The notes: generated from the sequence alone by a model not told the origin. A stretch of DNA of 64,000 nucleotides from Metellina segmentata (GCA_947359465.1 OX375872.1:134342011-134406010), one strand, 5' to 3'; shown: positions 45,480 to 57,290, counted from the first letter of the stretch. Translations and numbers: made by a program.

Positions 45480-47110
45480 ATCAACATAAACATTGAGCGT
45501 GATGTCCGTAATATCCAACGTATTTTTTGAAATTATTTTTGTATACTACATGGAAAGAAGCCGGTATAATATTCATACCACTGTGTTTAGGTAGTCAGTG
45601 ATGAAATATTTTTATGACGACTTTTTTTTATTTTGAGATAGATTTTACTGACCAGTTTTCAAAGCAAAAGTTTTCAGGGTTATCGTAAAAACACTTTTTT
45701 AAATGATATGGCCGTACTTAATGACATCTGCATAAACGATAAGAGGAGTGTCACTAATATCCAACATATTTTTGGATTGTCTACGAGAGATGTGGGTTAT
45801 AATATTAATATTGTTGCGTATACGATGCCGCTGATGGTATATTTTCATGACGATTCTTGCTGCTGTTTTTTTGCTGACCGTTTATCAAAGAAATTATTTT
45901 TGTGTGAGAACCGAAATCTAAAATTGATAAAACCGAAGCTTAAAATCCGAGTGGGATGTCAGTAATATCCAACGTATTTATTGAAAATATTTTAATATTC
46001 TTTGCGAAACAGACGTGGGCTATAATATTTATATGGTTACTTTTACGTTGTTCCGTTGATGGTCTATTTTTATAACGACTTCTTTCAATTTTCAGATCTG
46101 CTTGAGTTAACCGTTTTTCAAAGTAAAAGTTTTTTGAGGGGAATTGGAATCCAAAATTTATAACAAAAGCAAAAATCTGAAAGGGATATTCAACAAATTT
46201 ATTGAACATATTTTAGTATTGTATGGGAAAAAGATGTGGACTATAATATTTATACCGTTGCTTTTACTTTGTGCCTTTGATGGTTTTTGTACGAGTCTTT
46301 ATTTTCTGAATCCTATTGAGATTACTGCTCTTCAAAATAATGTTTAAAAAACTTCTTTTATCCATTACCCCTCCAGTAGGACGACTGTCTTTATGTTGCT
46401 GTTTTCAGATCAGAGTTTGCTGATCGCTCTTCAAAGTAAAACTTTTAAAGGGAATTGGAATTAAAAATTAATAACATCATTATAACAGATGATGAGCATC
46501 AGTAATATCTAACTATACGAAAGAGATGTAGGCGCAATGTTACGTTACATCAATCATTGCCATTTTTTTTTTGTAGAGAATTAGTTTTATTTTCTGGATC
46601 CAATTGTGTTTATTGCTCTTAAAACTAATTTTTCAAAAAATATTTTTATTCAAGCACTTTTCACGCAGTGATTGCCTTCCTGTTGATGTTTTCAGATCCG
46701 ACTGTGATAAACGCTTTAAAAAAAAAGCTTTTTAAGGGGAATTGGAAAATTAAAATTTATTAACATCGGTACAAATGCTAAAAGGAGTATAAGTGATATC
46801 CAACTATACGAAAGAGATGCAGGCATAAAATACATACCGTGCGTTTGCGTTGTGTCACTGATTGTCTACTTTTATGACGAATTTAATAATTAACAACATC
46901 AGTATAAATGTTGAAAGGAGTATCAGTCAAATCCAACTGTACGAAAGAGATGTAGGCACAATATTCATACCTTAAGTTTATATTACGTAAACGATTGCCT
47001 ATTTTTTTATTACGAATTTAATTAGTTAATGACATTAGTATAAATGCTGAGAGGAGTGTCAGTAATATACAGCCATACGAAGGAATATAGTAGTATTCAT
47101 GTCTTGCGTT
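45480..47110 (+). repeat. Tandem array around an AATATCCAAC block
   Basis: Variants of GTCAGTAATATCCAACGTAT recur near 45501, 45748, 45956, 46494, 46792, 46921 and 47056. Each is followed by ACGAAAGAGATGTAGG-type sequence and TATAATATT-type sequence. Spacing falls from about 210-300 bp to about 130 bp. ORFs such as 45708-45965 follow the array and are not genes. Confidence 0.7.
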
Positions 47111-47154
47111 TACGTTATACCAATAATTGCCTTTTTTTTACCAATTCGTTTTAT

Positions 47155-47570
47155 TTTCTGGATCTGATTGTGTATACTGTTCGTCACGTTCGTTTTCCAA
47201 AAACAACCTTGATTCTTTAACACTTCCCGAAAATGATTACCAACTTTATCGTATTTCCATATTCGATTGTGTTTACCGTTTCTCAAAGCAGATGTTTTAA
47301 AAGTAGTACTTAGATCCATAAACGCTTCCCGCCGATGATTAGCATTTTTTGTGATATTTCCAGATACGATCGTGTTTAACGTTTTCCAAATCAAATGTTT
47401 TAAGAGTACTTTGATCCATAAAAGCTTTCCACCAATGACTCCATGTTTGCGATATTTTGAGATCCGATCGTGTTTACCGTTTTTAAAGGCAAATGCTTTC
47501 GAAGTACTTTGATCCAGGAACGCTTTCAACCGATGACTACCATCTTCCTGCTGATATTTTCAGATCCCTC
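47155..47570 (+). repeat. Tandem array, about 105-117 bp unit
   Basis: GATCCGATCGTGTTTACCG and variants recur near 47160, 47267, 47365 and 47461. Each unit also has AAGTACTTTGATCCA and a CTTTC(A/C)ACC(G/A)ATGA block. A 139-codon minus-strand frame over it is internally repetitive and is a by-product. Confidence 0.8.
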
Positions 47571-48338
47571 GTAGGTGCGTGTGAGGGCTCCAACACGCAA
47601 CGATTACAGAAGAGAAAGATGATAAAAAACCCCTTCTGTGATGCTAGATCCAGATTCTTTTTTTCAATGGAAGGTTGCTTTGAGAGAGACAATCATACGG
47701 AGAAGAGAATGAGAGAGAAGTGTATGCCTAGAATTTTCTTTTTTTATCCCTTTCGATAGAAGTTCCCTTTCCTTTCGAGCGTGTTGTAAACGCTATTTTC
47801 ATCCGGCCACACCTTGGATCCGTTCTTATCACCCGTTCATTATGTGCGTGGAAAGGACACAGACGATGTCCATTATAAGTTTTAGATTCGATTTTAGGTT
47901 CTTGAAAACTCGAGTTTGGATAAGCAGAAATCTGACAGGAAATTTTGAAAACTTCAAAACACCAAAGTTTGTTTGCATAAAGTTTCTGTATTGGGAGAAC
48001 GATTTAACTTGGGGTTGTTTGGCTGATTGAGTTTTATGGCACACTGGCCATATTTGGGACAGACATCTTTATAGACAATTCTAGAAGATTTACATGACAG
48101 ATTGGATGGGTATTTGAGTACGGCTGGAAAAATATATCTGATACCTTTCCTCTTTCAACAGTTTTTTTCAAGAACTTTTGAAAGTAAAAGCCTGCGCGAA
48201 AATCTTTCATTGGGTTTTAAGATTTTGAGAGCTTTTTAAGATAAACTTGAACTAGGAACTAGGACAATCGTTGTCCCAAATAAGGTTTGGAAGCTATAAT
48301 GAAGAGTTACCTTAAACAAATATAAAGAAATAGTCACA
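47571..48338. other. Intergenic stretch with SINE 2 tail
   Basis: At about 48012-48062 GTTTTATGGCACACTGGCCA is the 3' end of a minus-strand SINE 2. No gene is recognised. Confidence 0.4.
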
Positions 48339-48342
48339 TTAA

Positions 48343-48983
48343 CCCTTTATATTCTGACGGTACATGAAAGTACCATAGAAAGTCCAAAAAATGTTTTTTT
48401 TTTTTTTTTTTAATGGTGTAAATGACAAATGTAAATGCCTTTGTAATTTATAAATAAGAAACTTCATTACTGCAGAAGAAATTTAGCGATTGGTGTAATC
48501 GTCCAGCACTGCAAAAAGGGGTCGTCCTTCACTCAGCCCCCTACCAGAGCAAACAAAGAAGAGAAGGAAAAACAACTTTTCTGCGTCTAAAGACATTAGC
48601 AAACAAAACCTAGGAGCTCACTGGCCTACGTTTGTTCAACAAAGGGAGAGATGCGAATTGTGTTCTATAAGAAAAATTCAGTCCAAACCACATTCAAAAT
48701 GTACTCTTTGTAATGTATTTTTGTGCTGCAATGAAAAAAGGAATTGTTTCATGAATACCATTTACAATATTAATATTGTAAATAAAATGTGTGTTTATGA
48801 ACTAAATGTTTTGGTGTCTTTGTCTACATCTCTGTCCGTACATATAAGTACATGGTTAAAAATTAATTAGTAAAATTACTACAAAAATATTTTCCTTTCA
48901 TCCAGGTATATCAATCAAATGCTACCATGTAACAAAAAAATATTTAAAAGGTTGTAGGTACATTAATTCAGGATACAAAGGGT
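48343..48983 (+). mobile_element. piggyBac element 2, internally deleted, TTAA-flanked
   Basis: TTAA at 48339-48342 and 48984-48987 bounds inverted ends: CCCTTTATATTCTGACGG at the left and the complement of ACCCTTTGTATCCTGA at the right. At 641 bp only the C-terminal end of a transposase remains. The terminal repeats differ from those of element 1, so it is a different piggyBac family. Confidence 0.85.
48541..48870 (+). pseudogene. piggyBac transposase C-terminal cysteine-rich domain
   Basis: In one frame: a basic linker (TKKRRKNNF), then LGAHWPTFVQQRERC, then CELCSIRKIQSKPHSKCTLC and LCCNEKRNCF. Spaced CxxC pairs are the cysteine-rich domain that binds the element's terminal repeats. The frame runs on to a stop at 48870 through low-complexity sequence. 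The catalytic Asp residues are all absent, so the protein could at most bind DNA. It is uninterrupted over about 75 codons, unlike most coding remnants in this window. Confidence 0.75.
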
Positions 48984-49235
48984 TTAAAGCTAAAAATACT
49001 GGTGCGTTTAAATATGGGCTGTTCCACGAAACACATACAAGTGATCAGTCACTATTTCAAATCTGGTTTTAACCAGTAGCAAGCAGTTATACTCAAATAA
49101 ATACAAAACTTAATTTTAGAGCTAATTGAAATTCAGTTTTCAGAATGAACAATGCGAGTCTCTCACAATAGCATACATTTACTTAATTAACGACAACTTC
49201 ATTTTTAAACGAAGACTAGTACTAATAGTTCTATA

Positions 49236-49440
49236 CCTTGGAGCTAAAAGGGCCAAATGTTTAAATTGTGGGAAACTCCAAATTACCTTTTTAAATTTCT
49301 AAGACTTCTTAAATTTGTACATAATTTGTTTTCTCCATATTTTAAGTATTAACATGTTATTTACTGATAGTTTAACAGGATTAAGTTCTATTAAATGGGC
49401 GTTTCCCACAATTTGAACGCTGTCCCTTTAAGCTCCACGG
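49236..49440. repeat. Short TIR MITE, about 205 bp
   Basis: The left arm contains TTGGAGCTAAAAGGGCCAAA and AAATTGTGGGAAAC. The right arm is the complement of GTGGAGCTTAAAGGGACAGC followed by AAATTGTGGGAAAC. The arms are about 40 bp with an AT-rich loop. No coding content. The superfamily is not determined. Confidence 0.75.
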
Positions 49441-49559
49441 CAGAGTTAATCTCATCCTTATAACCTTCCCGTTAGCTTCTCAGAAGAAAAAAACTGTCAT
49501 TTTTGAAACTCTAAAAAATCGATGTCCTCTTTGTTGTAACAAGGGTCACAGTGTGTAAT

Positions 49560-49808
49560 GTTGCCACTGGGATATCATAAAAGAGATATCTCGTCCGTCA
49601 AGATCAAACCTATTTTGGTAATGGCTAGATATCTCGTCATCAAGATATTGCCGAGTTTTCGATGATGACGATAGCAAGATCTGATCAATGCTCTTCTTAT
49701 GACGAGAGAAGATGAGATCTAGATAAATGAGGTATATCGTCCATCAAGATGTGATAAGTTTTCTTCTGATGACGAGAATCCTTGTCGAGATAACCACCAG
49801 GAGGGTTA
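49560..49808. repeat. Palindrome repeat family C, copy 5
   Basis: Several units: AAGAGATATCTCGTCCGTCA, then GGCTAGATATCTCGTCATCA, then GAGAATCCTTGTCGAGATAA. The right end is ACCACCAGGAGGGTTAA. Confidence 0.75.
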
Positions 49809-50084
49809 ATTCATATTAAGTTCCAAATTATGACACGGATGCCTTAAGAACATATCAGTGAATCCGCAATATTTCAATAATCTTTTATTGACATCGAATT
49901 TACTATTACAAAATTAAGCGTAATTTTTACGAGAGTGGCACGGAATCGCCCATCTGGCTTTAAAAGGATAAGGAATTACAGGTTTAATGCATTGATGAGA
50001 ATTAAGAAACCAGGGAGGTTACCGGTTTTCCTAGTAATACGTTTTCTAGTTTTGGCTTTATTTTTAACTCTCCTTGGGATTTCG

Positions 50085-50380
50085 ACTAGATATCTCTTCC
50101 ATTAAGATCTGACAAATTTTGTTAACGACGAGATATCTCTATTCTCTCGTCATCAAGATACTGCCTACTTTTGTTAATGACAATATATCTCGCCATCAAG
50201 ATACTATCTACTTTTGTTAATGACGAGATATCTCGCCATCAAGATACTTCCTACTTTTTCGTGATGACGTGATCGAGATCCGGACACTTTTCTTCTAATG
50301 ACGTGTGGTATCGCGTTAATCAAGTTAGGACCGGTATTGCTAATGGAGAGACAACTAGGAGGGACAACCAGTAGGAGTTA
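50085..50380. repeat. Palindrome repeat family C, copy 6, largest array
   Basis: At least five units about 45-55 bp apart. The units carry GACGAGATATCTC or CAATATATCTCGCCATCAAG and the spacer ATACT(G/T)CCTACTTTTGTTAATG. It ends in ACAACCAGTAGGAG, a decayed form of the family terminus. Confidence 0.75.
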
Positions 50381-50394
50381 TAAAGGGTAGGTAT

Positions 50395-50674
50395 TTAACT
50401 TACGCCGTACTGGAGAAAAACAACGAGCTATTGGCGACGGTCCGGGATCAACCCCCAACGGGAATGATCCAAGGACACCACCACTTGGTTTTGAGTCAGA
50501 TGACGAGGTAACACTTGAGCTGGCACCTCACTCTACAAACTTCTAAACGACGTCAATGTGAGGACATTTGAGGCCACGACAGATTTAAAGTGCATCAGTC
50601 CTCTTTGTTCACGACGGCCTTTGGTGGGATTCGAACTCGTAACCCTTCGGTTGTTAATCCGTTGCTCTTGCAAA
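50395..50674 (-). mobile_element. SINE family 1b, nearly full length
   Basis: The tail (GAGCTATTGGCGACGGTCCG region), body and the alternative tRNA head at 50590-50674 (GGGATTCGAACTCGTAACCC as printed) are all present. A SINE 1 copy is inserted in its head region. Confidence 0.75.
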
Positions 50675-50687
50675 CCGGCTTCATCGG

Positions 50688-51023
50688 TAATGGTAATTTT
50701 GGTAATTTTAGTTAACGTCGTACTAGAGCAACACAACGGGCTATTGACGACGGTCCGGGATCAGTCCCTTAAGGGAAAGATCCGAGGACAACACCTCGTA
50801 ATTTTGAACCACGGTCAGATGACGAAGCAACACCTGAGCTGGCACCCCACTCTCCAATCTTCCACGCCAACCCAACGTGAGGACTTTCGGCCACGACAGA
50901 TTTAAGGTGCACCAGCCGCCTCTACACCATACGCTTACAAACATCCATGCCCGGACCCGGATTCGAACCAGGAACCTTCCGATCTAGAGGCTAACACCTT
51001 AACCACTATACCGGTTGGTCGGC
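50688..51023 (-). mobile_element. SINE 1, full length, inserted in SINE 1b
   Basis: Flanked by a perfect 13-bp duplication CCGGCTTCATCGG at 50675-50687 and 51024-51036. It carries an intact head with A and B boxes, the body and a TAATGG-type tail. It is the clearest reference copy of the family. Confidence 0.92.
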
Positions 51024-51036
51024 CCGGCTTCATCGG

Positions 51037-51480
51037 ACAGAGGGATTAACAGGATACACATTCCTGAAAAATATAAATATTTAAAAAGAAGCAAATCATA
51101 GCCTAGGGTTATTTCGCACACAAATAGCCAGGTTAAATTTGCTCAATCAGATAGTTACATTATTCTTGCTAATTTACTTCTCTTAGACGGTTCCAATCCT
51201 GGTTTAGATTGGGAAAACTTAAAATTCACCAGGTTTGTCAATCCCTTCAAAGTCAAACAAATTCCTGCGAACCACAAAAATTTATGTTTGTTCTTCCCTA
51301 ATAAAGGGACTTAATGGGTATATCTGTTCATTTTCTCTTATCTTCGGGAAATTCAATCTGTGTTCCCCGCAGTTAAAAGGCCATTTTTCCGATCGGGAGA
51401 GGAAACTAATTCAAATAATTGATACGAGTGCTGTTTGGAAACCTCATCACTCACCTTTACCTCTCTTTTGCTACTAGTCA
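51037..51480. other. Intergenic stretch, no feature recognised
   Basis: The frame at 51235-51477 has no recognised domain. Confidence 0.3.
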
Positions 51481-52843
51481 ACCAAATTCTGTTTGAAGTA
51501 GTTTACGAAGTACTTTAAAAGTCTAATTACGTCTTTGCTCGTGAGGCATCCGTGCAATTTGGAAGAGTGCAATCGCCGGTAACGCGCTTGTCCAGATTAA
51601 ATTTTCGGAACTATCGGATTTAACGATTCAGAAGGGAATCCTTGTGGTTGAATGACCGCTTCTCAACCCGTGTCGTTTGAAAATTTATCAAGGATATTTC
51701 CCTCTATTTGACAATGCTTCTTTTTTTAATTGCTTCGAGACTAATTTCGTTAAAGTAATTTCCGCCATTCGGAATCTTGTAAGCTACCTACTTGGCGCTA
51801 GATGATGGCATTAGCTTCGACTTGAAGACCATAAAGATGTCTCTCGGAGTCTGCCTGAGCTCAAAATGTTTACTACCATATTAATCATGTGCTTATGGTA
51901 AATAAAACACTGTATATGGTTCTCTACATCTTGAAGGAATTGTTAAATTTAGCACTTCATATATAATCGGCACACTTAAAACATAGTATGTACAACACGC
52001 CAAATGGCACAAATAAAAAAAATCACGCGTTTTAAGATTCGACGCTAAAGAAAAAATTGTTACGGCAAATGTTTTGGAGTTAATTGAGAATGATTTTTTG
52101 GAATACTAACTGAAATGAACCGTTGCACAGTCGATATCGGTTGAAAATTCATAGTTTCGAGAGTAATTTTGGCAAAGTAATGTCCGCCTTTTCAGGCTTG
52201 GGAGTGACCTACTTGGCACTAGTCGCCATTAGCTGCTACGGCCTGAAGAATATAAAGATGTGTCTGCAAGTCTGTCTCTGTACACAGGTGTCTGTTTATC
52301 TTTATCATATGCGCATGCTGAATCACGTTTTATACTGCTTTCTTTGTCTCGAAGGAATTCTAAAATTTAGTCTATATAGTCGCTACCACGGCAAAGGCAG
52401 GAGACTATAAAATAAATGGGTTTTTAAGATTCCACGCTACAGGAAAATTAGTATGGTGCAAGTTTAAGAATAATGATAAATTCATTCAGAAAGGGAACCT
52501 TTTGAGGTTGAATGATAGCTTCCAAACCGTTACTGGTTGAAAAATTTCAGAGGGGGGGGTATTTCTCTCTAATATTATATTGCTTTTGTGATAGTTTTGA
52601 TATAAAATTCGATAAAGTAATTGCTACCATTTGGAATATTGGAAGATACCTACTTGGAACTAAATGAGAACATTAGCTTCGAAAGATGTCTCTCCGTGTC
52701 TGCCTTCGTCCATAGTGTTTATTATTATATTTATTATATGCTTATGCTGAATAAAACACATTGTATATTGTTTTAATCATCTTAAAGGAACTCTCAAATT
52801 TGGTGCTTCATATATAGTCGGAATACTTGAAGTATAGCCTGTA

Positions 52844-53944
52844 CACCAGTCAAAATAAAAAACGACTCACCCGATCGCTATTGCACAATTTACATCGCAG
52901 AACAAAACGGAAGGTAGCAATTGATAGGGATGAATTTTTCTACAAATATCAATATTTAAAATTTGTCTAAGGAGCCGTCTTCATATTAAATTGGGTGCTT
53001 GATCCGAAAATTTCAATACGAACCCCCATCTTTTATCACAAATTTGGATTCTGCACACAATTTCAGGCGGAAAGAAAAAAAAGTTCATCAATTTTATTGG
53101 ATTTTTCACCGATTTGTAAGTGTTTGAAAATTAGATCTCCTCATGTTAAATTGGTGTTTCACGTTTTTTGTTATAATTGCTGCAAACATTAATTTTTCTT
53201 GGAAATTGTTTTTCCATCCTTTGCTACCCAAAAACCCATCTACAATCTATACACATTTTAATTATTAAACTAAACTTTACTACTTTTATTAACTATAAAA
53301 TTGATATTCATAAAAATTAGGAATAGAAACCTGGGAAAATTTTGACTCCATAATATTCAACTATTACAGAAAAACAAGGGAGTTCCAAATTTCAGCTCAT
53401 CACGTGCATAATTAGTAACGCAGTGAGACTGCAAAATTCAATTATTATTGTCGTTAGTGGGGATTGTTCACAAAGTGAAAACAGAAATTTGTGCCAACAA
53501 ATCCTGGGATTCAATCAGAATGGATTCTGACTGTGTCACCATCTCAATGGACTCCATACCAAGGCGCCTGCAACAGGTCAGTGATTGCGACGGCCACTAC
53601 ACGTCTTTATTAATATTTATAATGTGATTGAACTTCGAACATTTACACGCTCCCTCAATGGTTTTTATAGATTTTCTCGATCAATTTTATGCCGTTTTTC
53701 ATTATTTTTTCATCAAATCCTCCTGAAATCGTGTGTAGAATCCAAATTTGTGTTAAAAGATGGTGGTTCGTATTGAAAATATCGGAGCAAGCACCCAATT
53801 TAATATGAAGACGACCCCTTAGACAAATTTTAAGTATTAGTATTTGTAGAAAACATTCACCCCTATCAATTGCTACCTTCCGGTTTGTTCTGTGATGTAA
53901 ATTGTGCAATTGCGATCGGGTGAGTCGGGTTTTTTTGACGGGTG
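52844..53944 (+). mobile_element. TIR element A, short copy (A2)
   Basis: Flanked by TA at 52842-52843 and 53945-53946. The ends are CACCAGTCAAAATAAAAAAC and the complement of CACCCGTCAAAAAAACCCGA. It aligns with A1 in opposite orientation from both ends, but lacks the segment equivalent to about 37875-39328 that holds RT/RNase H. The break in A2 lies near 53613-53620, between TTTATTAA and AATGTGATTG. The ORFs at 52995-53192 and 53655-53963 are by-products. A2 sits inside a satellite monomer. Confidence 0.8.
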
Positions 53945-54059
53945 TACAACACGCCACTGGCACAAATAAAAAAAACGCGTTTTAAGATTCGACGCTATAG
54001 AAAAATTGCATTACGGCAAAATTTTTGGAGTTCATTTAGATTGATTCATTGTGTAAGGT

Positions 54060-54135
54060 AAGGTAAGGTAATTTTAATTAACGTCGCATTAGACAACACA
54101 ACGGCTATTGACGACGGTCTGGAATCAATCCCCCA
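54060..54135 (-). mobile_element. SINE 1 tail fragment in the satellite
   Basis: A GGTAAGGTAAGGTAA run, then TTAACGTCGCATTAG and ACACAACGGCTATTGACGAC. The head and body are missing. Confidence 0.65.
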
Positions 54136-54698
54136 ATTGATGGATTGGGAATACTGGCTAAAGTGAACCTCTTCAAAGTCGATATTGGTTGAGATTTCAT
54201 AAGGATATTTCCCAATATTTGACAATACTTTTTAATAGTTTCTAGGGCCTACTTAGCGCTAGATAGGCATTAGCTACGGCTTGAAGAACAGAGAGATGTG
54301 TCTGCAAGTTTGTCTCTGTCCGTGTGTATGTTTAATATCGTTATCATATGGGCACTCTGAAACAAATACACATTATATTGTTTTCTTTCTCTCGAAGGAA
54401 TTCTAAAATTTAGCGCTTGATATATAGTCGGTACCATGACAAAGGCATGAGTTTACAAATAAATGGGTTTTTAAGAATCCACGCTGCAGAAAAAGTGGAG
54501 TTATGGTACAAGTTTAGGAGTAAAAACAGATTCAGAAGATAATCCTTGCGGTTGAATAATAGTTCTCAACCGATATCAGTTTAAAACCCTTCCCTGGTAC
54601 ATTTTTGTCTATTATGTATAATACAACTTTTTTCAATAGTTTCGATGTAAAGATATTATAAATTAATTTCCACGATTTGGAATATTCGAAACTATTGT

Positions 54699-54992
54699 TA
54701 GATCGGAAGGTTCCTGCTTTGAATCCGGGTCCGGGCATGGATGTTTGTAAGCGTATGGTGTAGAGGTGGCTAGTGCACCTTAAATCTGTCGTGGCCGAAA
54801 GTCCTCACGTTGGGTTGGTGTGGAAGTTTGGAGAGTGGGGTGCCATTTCAGGTGTTACTTCGTCATCTGACCGTGGTTCAAGAATACGAGGTGTTGTCCT
54901 CAGATCTCTCAATAAGGAATTGCTCCCGGACTGTCGTCAATAGCCCATTGTATTGCTCTAATACGACGTTGATTACAAATTACCAAATTACC
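54699..54992 (+). mobile_element. SINE 1, 5'-truncated, in the satellite
   Basis: Starts at TAGATCGGAAGGTTCC, within the head, so the A box is missing. The duplication is GAAACTATTGT at 54688-54698 against GAAACTACTGT at 54993-55003. 5' truncation with a target duplication is typical of LINE machinery. Confidence 0.85.
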
Positions 54993-55188
54993 GAAACTAC
55001 TGTGGCATTAGCTTCGACTTGAAGACTAAAGATGTTTCTCCAATACTGTCCTATGACCAAAATATTTGTTATCATATTTATCATATGCTTATGCTGAATA
55101 AAACTTTGTATATCGTTCTCTTCATCTTGAAGGAATTCTCACATACAGAGCTTCATATATAGTCGGCATAGTTGAAATATAGTATGTA

Positions 55189-56145
55189 TAGTCGCGGAAA
55201 AATATCCGAACCAACTCCTTTATTTCAAGCACTATTCATACTAGAGCAAATTCAAAGATATCATTCAATAGGGAATAACGTCCTCTATAAATTCAAATCC
55301 CAAAAAATTACATAAGGGGGCATCTTCATAACAAATTTTGAACAAACATAGCAAAATTCGTCTAAATATGATATTTCATGACTTTACAACCTTTAATCCC
55401 GAGATGTTTAATCTTAAGGTTTGTGGAAATTTAAGAGATCATCTCGAAATAGAAAGTCTTTACTTGTAGATCGAGATTATTGTAGTTATAGCTACCGGAA
55501 TTTCATATTTGAACACTATTTCAAATTTATTTTTCAGCGATCCGAGAATTATTACATTTATTACGCAAGTCCATACGTTTTGAGAACTACATTATTATAT
55601 CAAATATGCAAGTTCAAACGATCTGAGAAATTATCCGTGGTTTGTCAAACGTTTATTAAACTTTTCGTTGTCCTATAAAATCTCAATAATGAGAAAATAT
55701 AATAGTAGCGCAAAAAAGAATTATCGGAATGAGCTGAAATTTTGCATGCAACTATTTAAAAAATAAAATATTAAGTGGACTTTGTTTGGGTTGTTTAACA
55801 GTAACATGGTACCAAATATCAACGCTATAGAGATATTATTTAGGAATATATCCATAAATTCTAAGAAATTGATTTAACATCGAAACGGTAAGACTTAATG
55901 ACATGAAATTTGGTATCTGAAGTTAAATTTTTATTTAGATTCGAAATTGTGTGTCAAAATAGTGGGTTCATATTAGAAACTATGAAGGTGGTGCTCAATT
56001 TTATATAAAGACGGCCCCTTATGCAAATTTTATGAATTTGAATTTTTAGAAGGACGTTGTGTTTCTGTCAAGCTCCATCTTTGAATTTTTTCTTCTGTTA
56101 AAATTGCTCGAATGAAGAGGGGTGGTTCGGATTTTTTTTCCGCTA
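55189..56145 (+). mobile_element. TIR element B, short copy (B2)
   Basis: The ends are TAGTCGCGGAAAAATATCCG and the complement of TAGCGGAAAAAAAATCCGAA, with TA on both outer sides. It contains GACGGCCCCTTATGCAAATT near the right end, which resembles GACGACCCCTTAGACAAATT in family A, so families A and B look related. It lacks the gag-like segment of B1. It lies in the satellite at the same monomer position as A2. Confidence 0.75.
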
Positions 56146-57169
56146 TACATCGACACAAATAGCACAAATCAAAATGTTCATGCATTTTAAGTTTCGACGC
56201 GATAGAGAAAATAGTGTTACGACAAAAGTTTTGGAAATATTTAGAATCATTTGTTGAAATACTGCTCAAATTAACCGCTTCACAGTCGATTCCGGTTGAA
56301 ATTTATCAGAGATATTTCCTTCTATTTCACTATCTTTTTTAGTAGTTTCGAGGCCAACTTTGGTAAAGTAGTTTTCGCTTTTTGCAGTCTTCTAAGTAAC
56401 CTACTTGGTACTAGATGATGACGTTAGCTTCGATTTGAAGACCATACAGATGTCTCTTAGAGTCTGACAGACAGAAAATCTGCTTATTTCATATGCTTAA
56501 GTGTACAATACACATTTTCATTCAGCATCTTGAAGGAACTAAAATTTAGCTCTTGATTTATATTCAGATTTTTGATATATTTTCAGCACCACTTCAAACG
56601 CACGAATCCACAGAATCACGCGTTTCAAGGCTTAACGATTTAGGAAAACAGTGTTACGGTAAAAGTTTGGAACTTAATTTAGATTGAGATTCTGAAGAAA
56701 ATCTACGCTTGAATTACCTCTTCGTAACGGATATTGTTTGAAAATTTCTTTGTGTGTGTGTGTAGAAGGGTTTTCTCTATTATATATTAATTGTTTTAAT
56801 ACTTTCTAGATTAATTTCCGTAGGGACATTTCCGCCATTTGCAATCTTGAAAGCGACCTACTTGGCACTAGATGATGACGTTAGCTTCGACTTGAAGACC
56901 ATAAAGATGTCTCGGCGAGTCTGCTCTGCTAGATAATCTTTTTACTATCATCTTTATCATATGCTTACGCTGAATAAAATATTTTTATTCTTCATCTTGA
57001 AGGAACTTTAAAATTTAGCTCTTGAAGAATAGTCGGCAAACTTGAGACATAGTCGGTAACATGCCAAAGGCACGATTCTACAAAATCAAGCTTCCGACGC
57101 AAAATGAAAAAAAAAATGATTTGGTAAGGGCTTAGGAGTTAATTTAGAATGATTCAGAGAGTGAAAGGT

Positions 57170-57290
57170 AGGTAGATAAATAGTTAAATCTACGTCTCTG
57201 GAACAAGACTGCTGGCTGTTTGCGACAGTTCGGGATCAATCCTGAAGTGACGAGAACGCTTCGTAATTTTGAACCATGTTTAGATGACGA
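57170..57290 (-). mobile_element. Decayed SINE 1 tail in the satellite
   Basis: GACAGTTCGGGATCAATCCT, then CGTAATTTTGAACCATG and AGATGACGA are the body and tail of SINE 1 in diverged form. Confidence 0.55.

Noticed and set aside
47110..47529. 139-codon minus-strand frame
   Set aside because: The product repeats itself (NGKHDRI, NGKHNRI) because the DNA is a tandem array. No independent evidence of coding.
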